64,000 nucleotides of DNA from Thioalkalivibrio sp. AKL19 (GCF_000420165.1 NZ_ATUK01000016.1:62001-126000); one strand, 5' to 3'. Numbered from the stretch's first letter, positions 17,301 through 26,434 are shown. Numbers and translations: made by a program. Notes: generated by a model not told the origin, from the sequence alone.

Positions 17301-17646
17301 TCAGGCCGCTCCCCACCGGGCCGCGGTCTCGGGCGTCCAGCCGACGGTGATCGCGATGTCCTGCTCAATGACGGGCCGCTTGATGAGCGCCGAGTGTTCG
17401 AGCATCAGCGCGATGGCGCGTTCCGCATCCATTCCCTCGCGCTCCTCCTCGGATAGTTGGCGCCACGTCGTCCCGCGCCGGTTGACCAGGGTCTCCCAGC
17501 CGACGGCGTCGACCCAGCCGCGCAGCCGATCCGCCTCCAGCCCGTCCCTGCGAACGTCCACGAAGCGATAGCCCACGCCGGCCGCATCCAGCGACCGGCG
17601 AGCCTTGCGGACGGTATCGCAGTTGGCGATGCCGTAGAGCGCGATC

Positions 17647-17654
<8 letters not shown>
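17301..17654 (-). CDS. yffB: ArsC/Spx-family protein (YffB type)
   Basis: 117 residues, thioredoxin-like ArsC family. The N-terminal motif is [16 protein letters not shown], as in YffB/Spx relatives. The Cys-Gly-Thr-Ser signature of true glutaredoxin-dependent arsenate reductases is absent. Further family sequences are [11 protein letters not shown] and [10 protein letters not shown]. In many gammaproteobacteria yffB sits beside lysine-pathway genes (dapE, dapD), as it does here, and it overlaps dapD by 8 bases. A thiol-dependent reductase role is guessed for the family. I do not count it as part of the arsenic system in this window. Confidence 0.82.
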
Positions 17655-18468
<814 letters not shown>

Positions 18469-18513
18469 TAGGTATTCCCTTTAAGGCAATGAAAAATAAA
18501 TTGATGAGTGGCG

Positions 18514-19707
18514 TTAACGATAAAGCGCAGTGATTCGCTCGGCCGCCTCGATGCAGGCGGCGGGCGCGGCGACCAGCGCCATGCGCACGTGTCCGGCCCC
18601 GGGATTGTGCCCGGTCTCCGGGTCGGTCCGGGAGAGGTAGCGCCCCGGCAGGACCGTGACCCCCGCCTCGCCGTAGAGGCGTCGGGCAAAGCCCTCGTCG
18701 TCACCATCCGGCACGCGCGGCCACAGGTAGAAGCCGGCGGCCGGCGTCTGCACGTCGAGGACCGGTTCCAGGATGGGGATCACCGCGGCGAATTTCTCGG
18801 CGTAGAGGGCACGATTCTCGGTCACGTGGGCCTCGTCTGACCAGGCGGCGCGGCTGACGGCCTGGGTCGGCGGCGGCAGGGTGCAGCCGTGGTAGGTCCG
18901 GTACAGCGCGAAGCGCTCGAGCAGGGCCGCATCGCCGGCCACGAAACCAGAGCGTAGCCCCGGCAGGTTGGAGCGCTTGGACAGGCTGTGGAAGACGATG
19001 CAGCGCTCGAATGCGGCGTTGCCCATGCGCGCCGCGGCCCCCAGCAGGCCGGCCGGCGGCTCGCCATCGGGGTGGTAGATCTCGGAGTAGCATTCGTCCG
19101 CCGCGATGATGAAGTCATGGCGCTCGGCCAGGCGGATCAGATCCTGCATCGCGGCCTCGGACATGCAGGCCCCGGCGGGGTTGCCCGGGTTGCAGATGTA
19201 GACGAGCTGCACGTCTTCCCAGGTGGCCGGGTCGACCGCCGAGAAGTCGGGCAGGTAGCCGTTCTCCGGCGCCAGGTCGTAGAAGGCCGGCGCGGCCCCG
19301 GCGAGCAGCGCCGCGCCCTCGTAGATCTGGTAGAACGGATTCGGCATCAGCACGCGGGCACCGGGCTTCTCCGCCACGACCGCCTGGGCAATCGCGAACA
19401 GGGCCTCGCGGGTTCCGCTGACCGGAAGCACCTGCCGTTCCGCGTCCACATTGCCCAGGTCAAACCGCCGTTGCAGCCACGCCGCGATGGACTCGCGCAG
19501 GGCCGGTTCGCCGCGTGTGGTCGGGTAGTGGTTGAAGCCCTGGAGGGAGGCCCGCAGGACGGGTTCGACGAAATCGGGCAGTGCGTGACGCGGCTCGCCA
19601 ATCGACAACGCGATGGGCTCCCGGTCCGCAGGCGGTTGCAGGTCCGCGAACAGCCGGCGCAGGCGTTCGAACGGATAGGGCTGTAGCCGGTCCAGGCGCG
19701 GGTTCAT
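18514..19707 (-). CDS. dapC: Succinyldiaminopimelate transaminase
   Basis: 397 residues of the class I/II PLP aminotransferases. It begins MNPRLDRLQPYPFERLRRLF, a start shared by proteobacterial DapC. Visible motifs are SIGEPRHALPDFV, VSGTREALFAIAQAV, NPFYQIYEGAALLAGA, the PLP-contact ICNPGNPAGACMSE and the lysine loop FHSLSKRSNLPGLRSGFVAG. It transfers an amino group to the keto-succinyl intermediate made after DapD. The frame is open further upstream, but no conserved sequence lies there. First gene of the dapC-dapD-yffB-DUF2062 row. Confidence 0.92.
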   Translation of the reverse strand: MNPRLDRLQPYPFERLRRLFADLQPPADREPIALSIGEPRHALPDFVEPVLRASLQGFNHYPTTRGEPALRESIAAWLQRRFDLGNVDAERQVLPVSGTREALFAIAQAVVAEKPGARVLMPNPFYQIYEGAALLAGAAPAFYDLAPENGYLPDFSAVDPATWEDVQLVYICNPGNPAGACMSEAAMQDLIRLAERHDFIIAADECYSEIYHPDGEPPAGLLGAAARMGNAAFERCIVFHSLSKRSNLPGLRSGFVAGDAALLERFALYRTYHGCTLPPPTQAVSRAAWSDEAHVTENRALYAEKFAAVIPILEPVLDVQTPAAGFYLWPRVPDGDDEGFARRLYGEAGVTVLPGRYLSRTDPETGHNPGAGHVRMALVAAPAACIEAAERITALYR

Positions 19708-20018
19708 GGCGGCTCGGGCGTCGTGGTCGGAGTTGAACGGAAGACCGCGCAGTATACCGGGCCTCGATGCCCCGCGGAAAAACCCCGACAGACCAGCGAC
19801 GACCGGGCCAATTTCCATCGAAAGTACATCTCGCCGTGACTGGTGTTTGCCGGCCGGGTTTCCTAAAGTACGATGCAAAGCCCTGCCATTTGAGTGGAAA
19901 TCCGACGCCAACAAGAACAAGCGCAAGGGCAGCTTCGACGTGGGTGGTTCGACTGCATCGTTCCGGAATGATGAATGGAACCCCGGGGAAGGTTCCGCAA
20001 GCGCGAGGAGTGTTGGAG
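19708..20018. other. Divergent gap of 311 bases without a gene
   Basis: Lies between dapC (minus) and the DsrE-like gene (plus), so it should contain both promoters. The base composition is less GC-rich than the genes. I find no convincing -35/-10 pair, hairpin or repeat. Confidence 0.5.
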
Positions 20019-20540
20019 ATGAACAGAGCCCGTCTTTCCCGTTATTTCACCGTACCCCTTCCGGCCTTGGTGCTGGCGTCCCTGCTGATGGCGCTGGCAT
20101 CGTCACAGGCGCTGGCGTTCGAGGAGCGCAAGATCGCCTGGCACGTGGGGTTTGAAGACCCTTCCCAGTACAGCTCGATGCTCGGCAGCATCAACAGCAT
20201 GGTGGAGGCTTACGAAGGTCGACTGATCGACTACGACATCCGCCTCGTGTTCCGCGCACAGGGCATCCGTTTTGTCACCGATGACAACATGGAGGGAACG
20301 CCGTTCGAGGTTGATCCCGACGGCGAATTCGCCGAACAGCGCGGCGAACTTCGGTCACGTCTGATGCAACTGGTGAATCTGCATAACGTAAGCCTGGAGT
20401 TGTGCGATAGCACGCGCGCAGCCGTAGGCCTGGACATGGACGCCTTCTACCAGCCGATTGAACGGGTCGATTCAGGCATCGTTCAGCTGGGTGACTTGCA
20501 TCATGAGGGGTATGCCGTAATGCATGCCTACCGCAACTGA
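20019..20540 (+). CDS. Periplasmic DsrE-family protein
   Basis: 173 residues. A signal peptide (LSRYFTVPLPALVLASLLMA, cleavage after ALA near residue 33) precedes a DsrE/F-like domain. The conserved pattern is KIAWHVGFEDPSQYSSMLGS, a long helix, LVFRAQGIRFV, and LHNVSLELCDSTRAAVGLDM with one cysteine in the usual place. Cytoplasmic DsrE proteins carry sulfur; exported single-cysteine forms are common in sulfur oxidisers but their role is unknown. The start at 20019 follows GAGGAG at 8-base spacing. The histidine-phosphatase gene follows after 13 bases and shares the same terminator. Confidence 0.75.
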   Translation: MNRARLSRYFTVPLPALVLASLLMALASSQALAFEERKIAWHVGFEDPSQYSSMLGSINSMVEAYEGRLIDYDIRLVFRAQGIRFVTDDNMEGTPFEVDPDGEFAEQRGELRSRLMQLVNLHNVSLELCDSTRAAVGLDMDAFYQPIERVDSGIVQLGDLHHEGYAVMHAYRN

Positions 20541-20553
20541 GGAGATGTCATAC

Positions 20554-21177
20554 GTGAATATCGTGAACTTCGCTCGATCCGTGTTGCTCCGTTCGCGCGT
20601 GCTGTTTGCCAGCACCGTTTTGGGGGCCGCGATGTTCGGTGTTTCGACCACCGCGATTGCCGACGAGGCCCTGTGGGAAGCCCTGGCGGAAGGGGGCAAG
20701 GTCGTGCTGTTGCGCCACACCAAATCCGAGGAGGCCGAGGCCGAACGATCCATGCACCTGGACGCGGGCGGCGATTGCAGCCAAGAGGTACAACTGACAG
20801 ACGAGGGCCGGGCCCAGGCCGAAGCGCTCGGCAGGGCGCTGAAGGAGCGCGGGATAGAAGTCGACGGGGTGCTGAGCAGTGAATTCTGTCGGGCCCGGCA
20901 AACGGCCGAGGCGGTGTTTGGCGAATACGAGCGCTGGGATGCACTGAACCTGATTGCCGCGATGCCGGAAGGCGAATCCGAGTGGTTGATCGAGGATGTG
21001 CGTGATCGGATGAGTGAATTCGAGGGTGCGGGCAACCTGTTCCTGGTTTCGCACCGGCCCAACATCAACACCATCGTGTTCGAGAATGTGGAAGCGGGAA
21101 GCCTGGTGGTGATGCGTCCGGAGGGTATGGGCAGCGTCGAGGTGCTGGGCGTGATCCCGGTGGAGAGCTATCACTAG
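20554..21177 (+). CDS. Exported histidine-phosphatase-family protein
   Basis: 207 residues. A signal peptide (ARSVLLRSRVLFASTVLGAA, with TTAIADEA at the cleavage point) precedes a histidine-phosphatase fold. Catalytic motif: VVLLRHTKSEEAE (RHT instead of the common RHG). Second block: SSEFCRARQTAEAVF. Catalytic histidine: LFLVSHRPNINTIV. The GTG at 20554 is preferred because GAGGAG at 20539-20544 has proper spacing to it, whereas the ATG at 20545 directly abuts that sequence. The substrate is unknown. It is paired with the DsrE-like gene and followed by a clear terminator. Confidence 0.75.
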   Translation: MNIVNFARSVLLRSRVLFASTVLGAAMFGVSTTAIADEALWEALAEGGKVVLLRHTKSEEAEAERSMHLDAGGDCSQEVQLTDEGRAQAEALGRALKERGIEVDGVLSSEFCRARQTAEAVFGEYERWDALNLIAAMPEGESEWLIEDVRDRMSEFEGAGNLFLVSHRPNINTIVFENVEAGSLVVMRPEGMGSVEVLGVIPVESYH

Positions 21178-21230
21178 CAGGGCTGGACCGCGCGGCCAGC
21201 GGTGACCCCCGTAGCGCCGCGAAGTCTGCC

Positions 21231-21258
21231 GGGGCCCTTCCGGGCCCCGTTCTTTTTT
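21231..21258 (+). terminator. Rho-independent terminator after the DsrE/phosphatase pair
   Basis: GGGGCCC-TTCC-GGGCCCC hairpin followed at once by GTTCTTTTTT. It ends the plus-strand transcript before the convergent VOC gene. Confidence 0.9.
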
Positions 21259-21276
21259 CGGACTGGCCGTCGGACG

Positions 21277-22008
21277 TTATTCCTGAACCAGAAACACGGG
21301 TTCCTGGTCTGGCGGCATCTGTTCCAGTTCCTCCTGCGTGAGCATGGCGTAGATCTCGATCAGCGTGCCGTCCGGGTCCTTGAGCCACAATTCGTGCAGG
21401 GGCGTGCCACGCCAGGTTGTGCGCGGTGGTTTCTCGACGTGGAAGTCGTTGTTGCGCGCGGATTGCCAGGCGCGCACGACCGTGTGCTTGTCCGCGACGC
21501 CCATCCCCAGATGGAACAGCGTGTCGTGATTCAGGGTCATGCCGTCATTCACCAGCAGCACGAAGTTGGTGCGGGTGTCCGGGCGCAGGAAGGTCACGTA
21601 ACGGTGCGTCCATTCGGCGGGCTCGACTCCGAACAGCCAGGTGTAGAAGCGGGCCGATGTGGCGAGGTCATGGACGCGGATGCTCCCGTGGAACTCCCGC
21701 GAGGCGAAGCCCGGGTCGAGCTCGCGTACGGCCTGCAGGATGCGCACGCGCTCGCGCAGCTTGGGTTCGATCTCGCCATCGACGTCGTCCGGACCGAGAT
21801 TGTCAAACAGCAAATCCCAGTTGTAGAAGGCCGTGCCGGCCTCGCGCAGGGCCCGTGAGGCGGTCTTGTTTAGCGAAACGGGCTTACCGGTCCCCGGTTC
21901 ATCCACGGTGACTGGGTCGGGGCGCAGGTCGAACTCGCCCAGGACGCGCTCGAGTACTTGCTGGAAGCGGGGCTCCAGCGATCCGATCACGGGCAGGATC
22001 TGGGCCAT
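21277..22008 (-). CDS. VOC (glyoxalase/dioxygenase) superfamily protein, divergent from arsR
   Basis: 243 residues. The C-terminal half (from about residue 105) is a VOC fold: FHGSIRVHDLATSARFYTWL, LFHLGMGVADKHTV, and HELWLKDPDGTLIEIYAMLT, with metal-binding His/His/Glu positions. The first 100 residues are an additional helical region I do not recognise (SLEPRFQQVLERVLGEFDLR and on). The ATG at 22008 is preferred because GGAGGAA lies 5 bases upstream. It faces arsR across 56 bases that contain a dyad, so it may be controlled by ArsR and take part in organoarsenic or thiol chemistry. That link is inferred from position only. Confidence 0.75.
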   Translation of the reverse strand: MAQILPVIGSLEPRFQQVLERVLGEFDLRPDPVTVDEPGTGKPVSLNKTASRALREAGTAFYNWDLLFDNLGPDDVDGEIEPKLRERVRILQAVRELDPGFASREFHGSIRVHDLATSARFYTWLFGVEPAEWTHRYVTFLRPDTRTNFVLLVNDGMTLNHDTLFHLGMGVADKHTVVRAWQSARNNDFHVEKPPRTTWRGTPLHELWLKDPDGTLIEIYAMLTQEELEQMPPDQEPVFLVQE

Positions 22009-22028
22009 GGCGTTCCTCCGGAAAATGG

Positions 22029-22043
22029 TTGACAATAGTTCAA
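22029..22043. promoter_or_regulatory. Candidate ArsR operator in the divergent gap
   Basis: TTGACAATAGTTCAA is an imperfect dyad (TTGAC/TTCAA) between the VOC gene and arsR. It contains a good -35 box TTGACA, so repressor binding would block transcription. ArsR sites often have TTGA...TCAA symmetry; no binding data are implied. Confidence 0.45.
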
Positions 22044-22064
22044 GGATAATTGACGCTTTGGCAT

Positions 22065-22442
22065 ATGGACAAGGGCACCGCCACCAACATGTTCGAGTCG
22101 CTGGCCTCCGGCATTCGCCTGGACATCGTGCGCTTGCTGGTGCGTCACGGCCATGACGGGCTGGTCGCCGGCGAGATCGCCAAAACCCTGGAACTGCCGC
22201 GCACGAACCTCTCGTTTCACCTCAAGACCCTGACGCAGGCGGGTCTGCTGACGGTCACGCAGGAAGGGCGCTACCAGCGCTATCGGGTGAATCTCGACGC
22301 GATGCAGGACCTGGTCGCCTACCTGACCGAAAACTGCTGCGCGGCCGACTCTGACGGCTGCGCGTTGCCTGCGGCCCTGGGCTGTGCAGGGGAGACGGAA
22401 GCCACAGCGGCTCTGCGAGTGCCGGGTCGGCAAGTCCGATAG
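22065..22442 (+). CDS. arsR: ArsR-family arsenic-responsive repressor
   Basis: 125 residues, winged-helix ArsR/SmtB family: MFESLASGIRLDIVRLLVRH, then the recognition helix LPRTNLSFHLKTLTQAGLL and wing TVTQEGRYQRYRV. Near the C-terminus come adjacent cysteines Cys91-Cys92 and Cys99, with another at 107. This resembles the C-terminal Cys-Cys...Cys As(III) site known in the Acidithiobacillus ferrooxidans ArsR (Cys95, 96, 102), rather than the site in the recognition helix of E. coli ArsR. The start is uncertain: ATG at 22065 (listed) or TTG at 22050. It leads an operon with an ArsI-like gene and acr3. Confidence 0.88.
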   Translation: MDKGTATNMFESLASGIRLDIVRLLVRHGHDGLVAGEIAKTLELPRTNLSFHLKTLTQAGLLTVTQEGRYQRYRVNLDAMQDLVAYLTENCCAADSDGCALPAALGCAGETEATAALRVPGRQVR

Positions 22443-22543
22443 ACCGCGCGCCCCGCGTGGGGACCGCAACAACCGAGCCGGGCCGGGTTCACCCGGGAAG
22501 GCCAGTGGGACCCCGGGCCGATCCGCGAGAGGAGTCATGATCC

Positions 22544-23017
22544 ATGAAGCGCATGCACCTGCACGTTTCCGTGCCGGAACTGGGCCCGGCGATCCGCTTT
22601 TATTCGCAGCTGTTCGCGGCCGAGCCGAGCGTGGTCAAGGGCGACTACGCGAAATGGATGCTGGAGGACCCGCGGGTCAATTTCGCGGTGTCGGCGCGCG
22701 GTGCGCCGGTGGGTCTGAACCACCTGGGCATCCAGGCCGAAGAGGCGGGCGAGCTCGCGGAGCTGGGCCGGCGTCTGGACGACATCGACGCGGACGTGCG
22801 CGAGGAGATGGGCACGCATTGCTGCTACGCGCAATCCGACAAGTACTGGACCACCGATCCGGCCGGGATCGCCTGGGAGAGCTATCACACGCTCGGGAGC
22901 ATCCCGATGTTCGGCGCACAGGATGAAGAAGGGATGGGTGACTGCTGTGTACCGGAAGGGACGTCAAGCGGCGCGTGCCAGCCAGACCGTGACGATGAAG
23001 CCAAGGGTTGCGGCTGA
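22544..23017 (+). CDS. arsI: ArsI/CadI-type VOC metalloprotein
   Basis: 157 residues. ArsI is an Fe(II) dioxygenase that cleaves the C-As bond of trivalent organoarsenicals. Likely metal ligands are His5 or His7 (KRMHLHVSV), His60 (GLNHLGIQ) and Glu112 (WESYHTL). The substrate-thiol pair Cys93-Cys94 lies in GTHCCYAQSDKYWTTDPAGI, the hallmark of the ArsI/CadI family. The tail after residue 130 is rich in cysteine (four in the last 25 residues), which may bind arsenic or merely be variable. CadI proteins with the same motif respond to cadmium, so the substrate is inferred from the arsR-acr3 context. acr3 follows after 30 bases. Confidence 0.85.
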   Translation: MKRMHLHVSVPELGPAIRFYSQLFAAEPSVVKGDYAKWMLEDPRVNFAVSARGAPVGLNHLGIQAEEAGELAELGRRLDDIDADVREEMGTHCCYAQSDKYWTTDPAGIAWESYHTLGSIPMFGAQDEEGMGDCCVPEGTSSGACQPDRDDEAKGCG

Positions 23018-23047
23018 CGCTTCACCCCGGCAGATACGGAGAAAGCA

Positions 23048-24139
23048 ATGACCGACCGGAACGCCTCCGTCGAGGAGATCTCGACGAAGGAAGGCATGGG
23101 CATCTTCGAGCGCTACCTGAGCGTGTGGGTGGCGCTGTGCATCGTGGCGGGCGTCGCCCTGGGGCAGTTCCTGCCGGTGGTGCCGGAAACGCTGTCGCAG
23201 TGGGAATATGCCCAGGTCTCCATCCCGGTGGCCATCCTGATCTGGGCGATGATCTACCCGATGATGGTGCAGATCGACTTCTCCGCCATCCTCGGCGTGC
23301 GCCGGGAGCCGAAGGGCCTGGCCATTACCACCTCGGTGAACTGGCTGATCAAGCCGTTCACCATGTTCGCGATCGCCTGGTTCTTCTTCATGGTGGTGTA
23401 TGCCGCCTGGATCCCGGAAGACCTGGGGCGCGAGTACCTGGCCGGGGCGATCCTGCTGGGCGCGGCGCCGTGTACCGCGATGGTGTTCGTCTGGAGCTAC
23501 CTGACCCGCGGGGATGCCCCCTACACGCTGGTGCAGGTGGCGGTGAACGACATCATCATGCTGTTCGCCTTTGCCCCCATCGTGGTGCTCCTGCTGGGCG
23601 TGTCGAACATCCACGTGCCCTGGGACACCGTCGCGCTGTCGGTGCTGCTGTACATCGTCATTCCGTTCGTCGCCGGCTACCTGACGCGCATCTGGCTGAT
23701 CCGCAAAAAGGGCATCGAGTGGTTCGACAACGTGTTCATGAAGCGTCTGGGCCCGGTCACGCCGATCGGCCTGCTGGTGACGCTGGTCCTGCTGTTCGCC
23801 TTCCAGGGCGAGCGCATCCTGGAGAACCCGGGGCATATCGTGCTGATCGCGATCCCGCTGATCATCCAGACCTTCCTGGTGTTCTACATCGCCTATTACT
23901 GGGCGAAGGCGTGGCGCGTGCGGCACGCGGTGGCCGCCCCCGGCGCGATGATCGGCGCGAGCAACTTCTTCGAGCTGGCGGTGGCCGCGGCGATCGCGAT
24001 GTTCGGCCTGCAGTCGGGGGCGGCGTTGGTGACCGTGGTGGGTGTGCTGGTCGAGGTGCCGCTGATGCTGGCGCTGGTGCGCATCGCCAATCGCACCCGC
24101 CACTGGTTCCCGGCGGACACCGAGGCGAGATCGGCATGA
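23048..24139 (+). CDS. acr3: Arsenite efflux permease ACR3
   Basis: 363 residues, about ten membrane helices. It expels As(III) as arsenite, driven by the proton-motive force. Family sequences: the essential cysteine in GAILLGAAPCTAMVFVWSYL, LIWAMIYPMMVQIDF near the N-terminus, VNDIIMLFAFAPIV, and GAMIGASNFFELAVAAAIAM. The size and start (MTDRNASVEEISTKEGMGIF) fit. It lies between arsI and a small CC-motif gene that starts 4 bases before the acr3 stop, so the operon is compact. Good ribosome-binding site (GGAGAAAGC). Confidence 0.95.
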   Translation: MTDRNASVEEISTKEGMGIFERYLSVWVALCIVAGVALGQFLPVVPETLSQWEYAQVSIPVAILIWAMIYPMMVQIDFSAILGVRREPKGLAITTSVNWLIKPFTMFAIAWFFFMVVYAAWIPEDLGREYLAGAILLGAAPCTAMVFVWSYLTRGDAPYTLVQVAVNDIIMLFAFAPIVVLLLGVSNIHVPWDTVALSVLLYIVIPFVAGYLTRIWLIRKKGIEWFDNVFMKRLGPVTPIGLLVTLVLLFAFQGERILENPGHIVLIAIPLIIQTFLVFYIAYYWAKAWRVRHAVAAPGAMIGASNFFELAVAAAIAMFGLQSGAALVTVVGVLVEVPLMLALVRIANRTRHWFPADTEARSA

Positions 24140-24429
24140 CCGCGATCACCCTGACCGACGCCGCGCGCGAGTGGCTGGCCGGGCAGGGCGGCGAGGTGGT
24201 GCTGCGATGGTCCACGCGCCACGGTTGTTGTGGCGGCCAGGCGGCGGTTCCAGTGGCCGAGCCCGGCGCGCCCCGCCGGGCCGACGGCTACACGGTGCGT
24301 GAGATCGAGGGAGTCCGGGTCCATGTGGCCGAGGGTCTGGGTCCGGGGCCCTACCGAATTGACATCGACGGCCTGTTTCGCTGGCGCCGTTTGGTGGTGG
24401 AAGGCGAAATGGGGCAAAGGCACGATTGA
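24136..24429 (+). CDS. Small CC-motif protein of arsenic operons
   Basis: 97 residues, soluble. It contains WSTRHGCCGGQAAVPVAE near residue 25-42, a vicinal cysteine pair in a glycine-rich turn. It resembles a family of short 'CC/Se motif' (seleno)proteins found beside acr3. The remainder is beta-rich (YTVREIEGVRVHVAEGLGPG). Vicinal cysteines suggest As(III) or other soft-metal binding, but the activity is unknown. The start codon overlaps the acr3 stop (ATGA), which implies translational coupling and a shared function with the pump. Confidence 0.7.
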   Translation: MTAITLTDAAREWLAGQGGEVVLRWSTRHGCCGGQAAVPVAEPGAPRRADGYTVREIEGVRVHVAEGLGPGPYRIDIDGLFRWRRLVVEGEMGQRHD

Positions 24430-24445
24430 ATGCCGGGGGCGAACG

Positions 24446-25270
24446 ATGTTTGAACACATTCTGGTGGCGGTGGACTTCTCGCCGGCCTGGGCCCGGCTGG
24501 AGAACCAACTCGATCGTCTGCGGGCCCTGGGTTGCCGGCGCCTGACCCTGGCTCATGTCCTGGCCGAGGGATATACCCAGGCACCCGAGGTGGGGCATGG
24601 GCCCTACTACGAAGAGCGTCTGGACAGGATCGCGGCGACCGTTCGCGAGCAGGGCTTGGATGCGGACACGGCGGTCGGGGTCGGGAATGTGGTGACCGAG
24701 CTGGAACGCATCGCCGCAGAACGCGGCGCCGGCGTGATCCTGGCGGGCAGCCACGGGCACGGCACACTGCGTGACCTGTTCCTCGGCAGTACGGTGCTGG
24801 ATCTGGCGCGTCGCGCGCGGCGCCCCTTGCTGCTGGCGCCCACCGATGGGGATGTCGAGCTGGATTGCGCGCCGGTGTGTCGGCCGCTCCTGGCGACCGA
24901 TGGTTCCAGGGCCGCTGCCGCGGCGACGGCCGCATTTCTCCAGGTGTTGCCCCGGTGTCGGCGCGGGGTGGTCGTCTGCGTCGGGCGCTGGGATGCTGAG
25001 CCGGAGCGCGAGAGCGAGCGTGCGACGATCGAGGCCCATTTGGCGCAGCTGGCGAAACAGGTCGGCGAGCCCGGGTTTGACACCGTACTCCTGGGCCAGG
25101 GCAAGCCTTCGGTCGAGATCGGGCGGGTCGCGGAGGAAAAGGGCGCCGACCTGCTGATTATCGGCAAGCGCGGGCGCAACCCGGTTACCGATCGGTTGCT
25201 GGGCAGTACCGCCGAGGCCGTGTGCCGCCAGGCCCGGCGCCTGACGCTACTGGTACCGAGCCACGATTGA
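24446..25270 (+). CDS. Tandem universal stress protein (UspA family)
   Basis: 274 residues with two Usp domains. First: MFEHILVAVDFSPAWARLEN to the nucleotide-loop GVILAGSHGHGTLRDLFLGS. Second: LLATDGSRAAAAATAAFLQV to ADLLIIGKRGRNPVTDRLLG, then STAEAVCRQARRLTLLV. Both carry the G-x2-G-x9-G(S/T) ATP-binding pattern. The gene is 16 bases after the CC-motif gene and 19 before hemerythrin, so it belongs to the ars transcript. The specific role is unknown; Usp proteins aid survival under stress. Confidence 0.88.
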   Translation: MFEHILVAVDFSPAWARLENQLDRLRALGCRRLTLAHVLAEGYTQAPEVGHGPYYEERLDRIAATVREQGLDADTAVGVGNVVTELERIAAERGAGVILAGSHGHGTLRDLFLGSTVLDLARRARRPLLLAPTDGDVELDCAPVCRPLLATDGSRAAAAATAAFLQVLPRCRRGVVVCVGRWDAEPERESERATIEAHLAQLAKQVGEPGFDTVLLGQGKPSVEIGRVAEEKGADLLIIGKRGRNPVTDRLLGSTAEAVCRQARRLTLLVPSHD

Positions 25271-25289
25271 ACGCAAGGAGGACAGGACC

Positions 25290-25703
25290 ATGACGGATGC
25301 ACAACGCCCGCTGAAGGTGCCCGAGCTGGAACAGGCCTTCATGAACGAGGATCACCAGGAGGCGGCAAGGTTGCTGGAGCGGGTGGGCGAGGCCCGGGCG
25401 GCGGGGGACGACGCCCGCCTGCGCGAGGCGTTTGCGGCCTTTGTCGAGTGTAACCGCGAACACTTCGCCCGCGAGGACGCGCTGATGGAGCGGATCGGTT
25501 TTCCGCAGACCGACTACCACCGTCAGGAGCATGCCGCCCATCTGGCTCGCTGGGAGGCGCTTCTGGCCGGGCTGGAGGACGGCTCGGTTCAGGGCGCCGA
25601 AGTCGCATCCGCGCTGGATGACGAGATCATCCCCTGGTACCAGCGCCACTTCACCACCATGGACGCGCTGCTGGCGCAGTTTGCCCAAAGGGCCAACGCG
25701 TAG
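25290..25703 (+). CDS. Hemerythrin-like protein
   Basis: 137 residues, a four-helix di-iron oxygen-binding fold. The ligand pattern is complete: His in MNEDHQEAARLL, the HxxxE of NREHFAREDALM, HxxxH of TDYHRQEHAAHL, and the last HxxxxD of YQRHFTTMDALL. Bacterial hemerythrins sense or carry oxygen. A strong ribosome-binding site (AAGGAGGA) precedes it. It is the last gene of the row starting at arsR. A palindromic repeat, not a T-rich terminator, follows. Confidence 0.85.
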   Translation: MTDAQRPLKVPELEQAFMNEDHQEAARLLERVGEARAAGDDARLREAFAAFVECNREHFAREDALMERIGFPQTDYHRQEHAAHLARWEALLAGLEDGSVQGAEVASALDDEIIPWYQRHFTTMDALLAQFAQRANA

Positions 25704-25715
25704 GCGTTTTTCCTC

Positions 25716-25890
25716 GTCATTGCGAGGAGCGCAGCGACGAAGCAATCTCCGTCCGACACCACGGGCGTTTGCGAACAAGCGTATCGCCCGCTTGGAGGGT
25801 GTTTGCTCGCTCGCCCTTCGGGCTGGTCGTCGGCCATTCAACGCGCTTCGCGCTCGGATGCTTCGGCGCCTTTGGATCCTCGCCATGACG
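25716..25890. repeat. REP-like palindromic repeat
   Basis: Left end CGTCATTGCGAGGAGCGCAG with GACGAAGCAATC, right end GATGCTTCGGCGCC with GGATCCTCGCCATGACG: inverted relatives about 170 bases apart. The CGTCATTGCGAG...GAAGCAATC ends are typical of a widespread intergenic repeat in proteobacteria. It lies between convergent genes and could act as a transcript end. Confidence 0.65.
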
Positions 25891-25945
25891 GGGGAGCGAT
25901 GGACCCCGGACGTGGGGAGAAGGCGTTGGTGCCAGCGCCTGGGAG

Positions 25946-26434
25946 CTAGTCGACGGTCGCCGTGCGGTGGGGCGGGCTGTCGTCGGCGTCCCCCACTTGC
26001 AGGATCTGGTACTGCACGCGCAGGGTTCGCCCGGCCAGCGGGTGATTTCCATCCAGTATCGCGCCCTTTTCGGTAAGGCGAACGACCTTCAGTTGAAAGA
26101 CATTCTGTTCGCCACGACTGTAGAGCCGCTGGCCGGGTTCCAGTGCGACGTTGTCGGGCAGATTCTCGCGTACCGCTTCGAAGACCAATTCGGGCCGGTG
26201 TTCGCCGTAGGCAAGTACCGGCGGAATGGTGAGTTCACCACGCTCTCCCGCCTGCATCCCCTGTAAAGCGGGCGCCAGACCGGGCAGCCCGGCGTCCTCC
26301 TGGCCATGCACATAGCGTATCGGCTCGTCTGCGGGATGTTTCAGCCATTCGTCCAGCGGTGTGCCGTCGGCATCGTCGTGAACCGTGTACAGCAGCGTCA
26401 CGACCTGGCCGCGCGTAATGGTTGCCGGTATCAC
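25946..26434 (-). CDS. slyD: FKBP-type peptidyl-prolyl isomerase, SlyD-like
   Basis: 162 residues. FKBP core: GQVVTLLYTVHDDADGTPLD, IRYVHGQEDAGLPGLAPALQ and GERGELTIPPVLAYGEHRPE. An inserted chaperone flap ends in GAILDGNHPLAGRTLRVQYQ, the SlyD signature GNHPLAGxxL. There is no histidine-rich metal-binding tail. The start is a GTG at 26434 behind GGGAGAGAG. An in-frame ATG far upstream lies beyond a terminator hairpin and is not used. The gene faces away from the arx locus. Confidence 0.85.
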   Translation of the reverse strand: MIPATITRGQVVTLLYTVHDDADGTPLDEWLKHPADEPIRYVHGQEDAGLPGLAPALQGMQAGERGELTIPPVLAYGEHRPELVFEAVRENLPDNVALEPGQRLYSRGEQNVFQLKVVRLTEKGAILDGNHPLAGRTLRVQYQILQVGDADDSPPHRTATVD

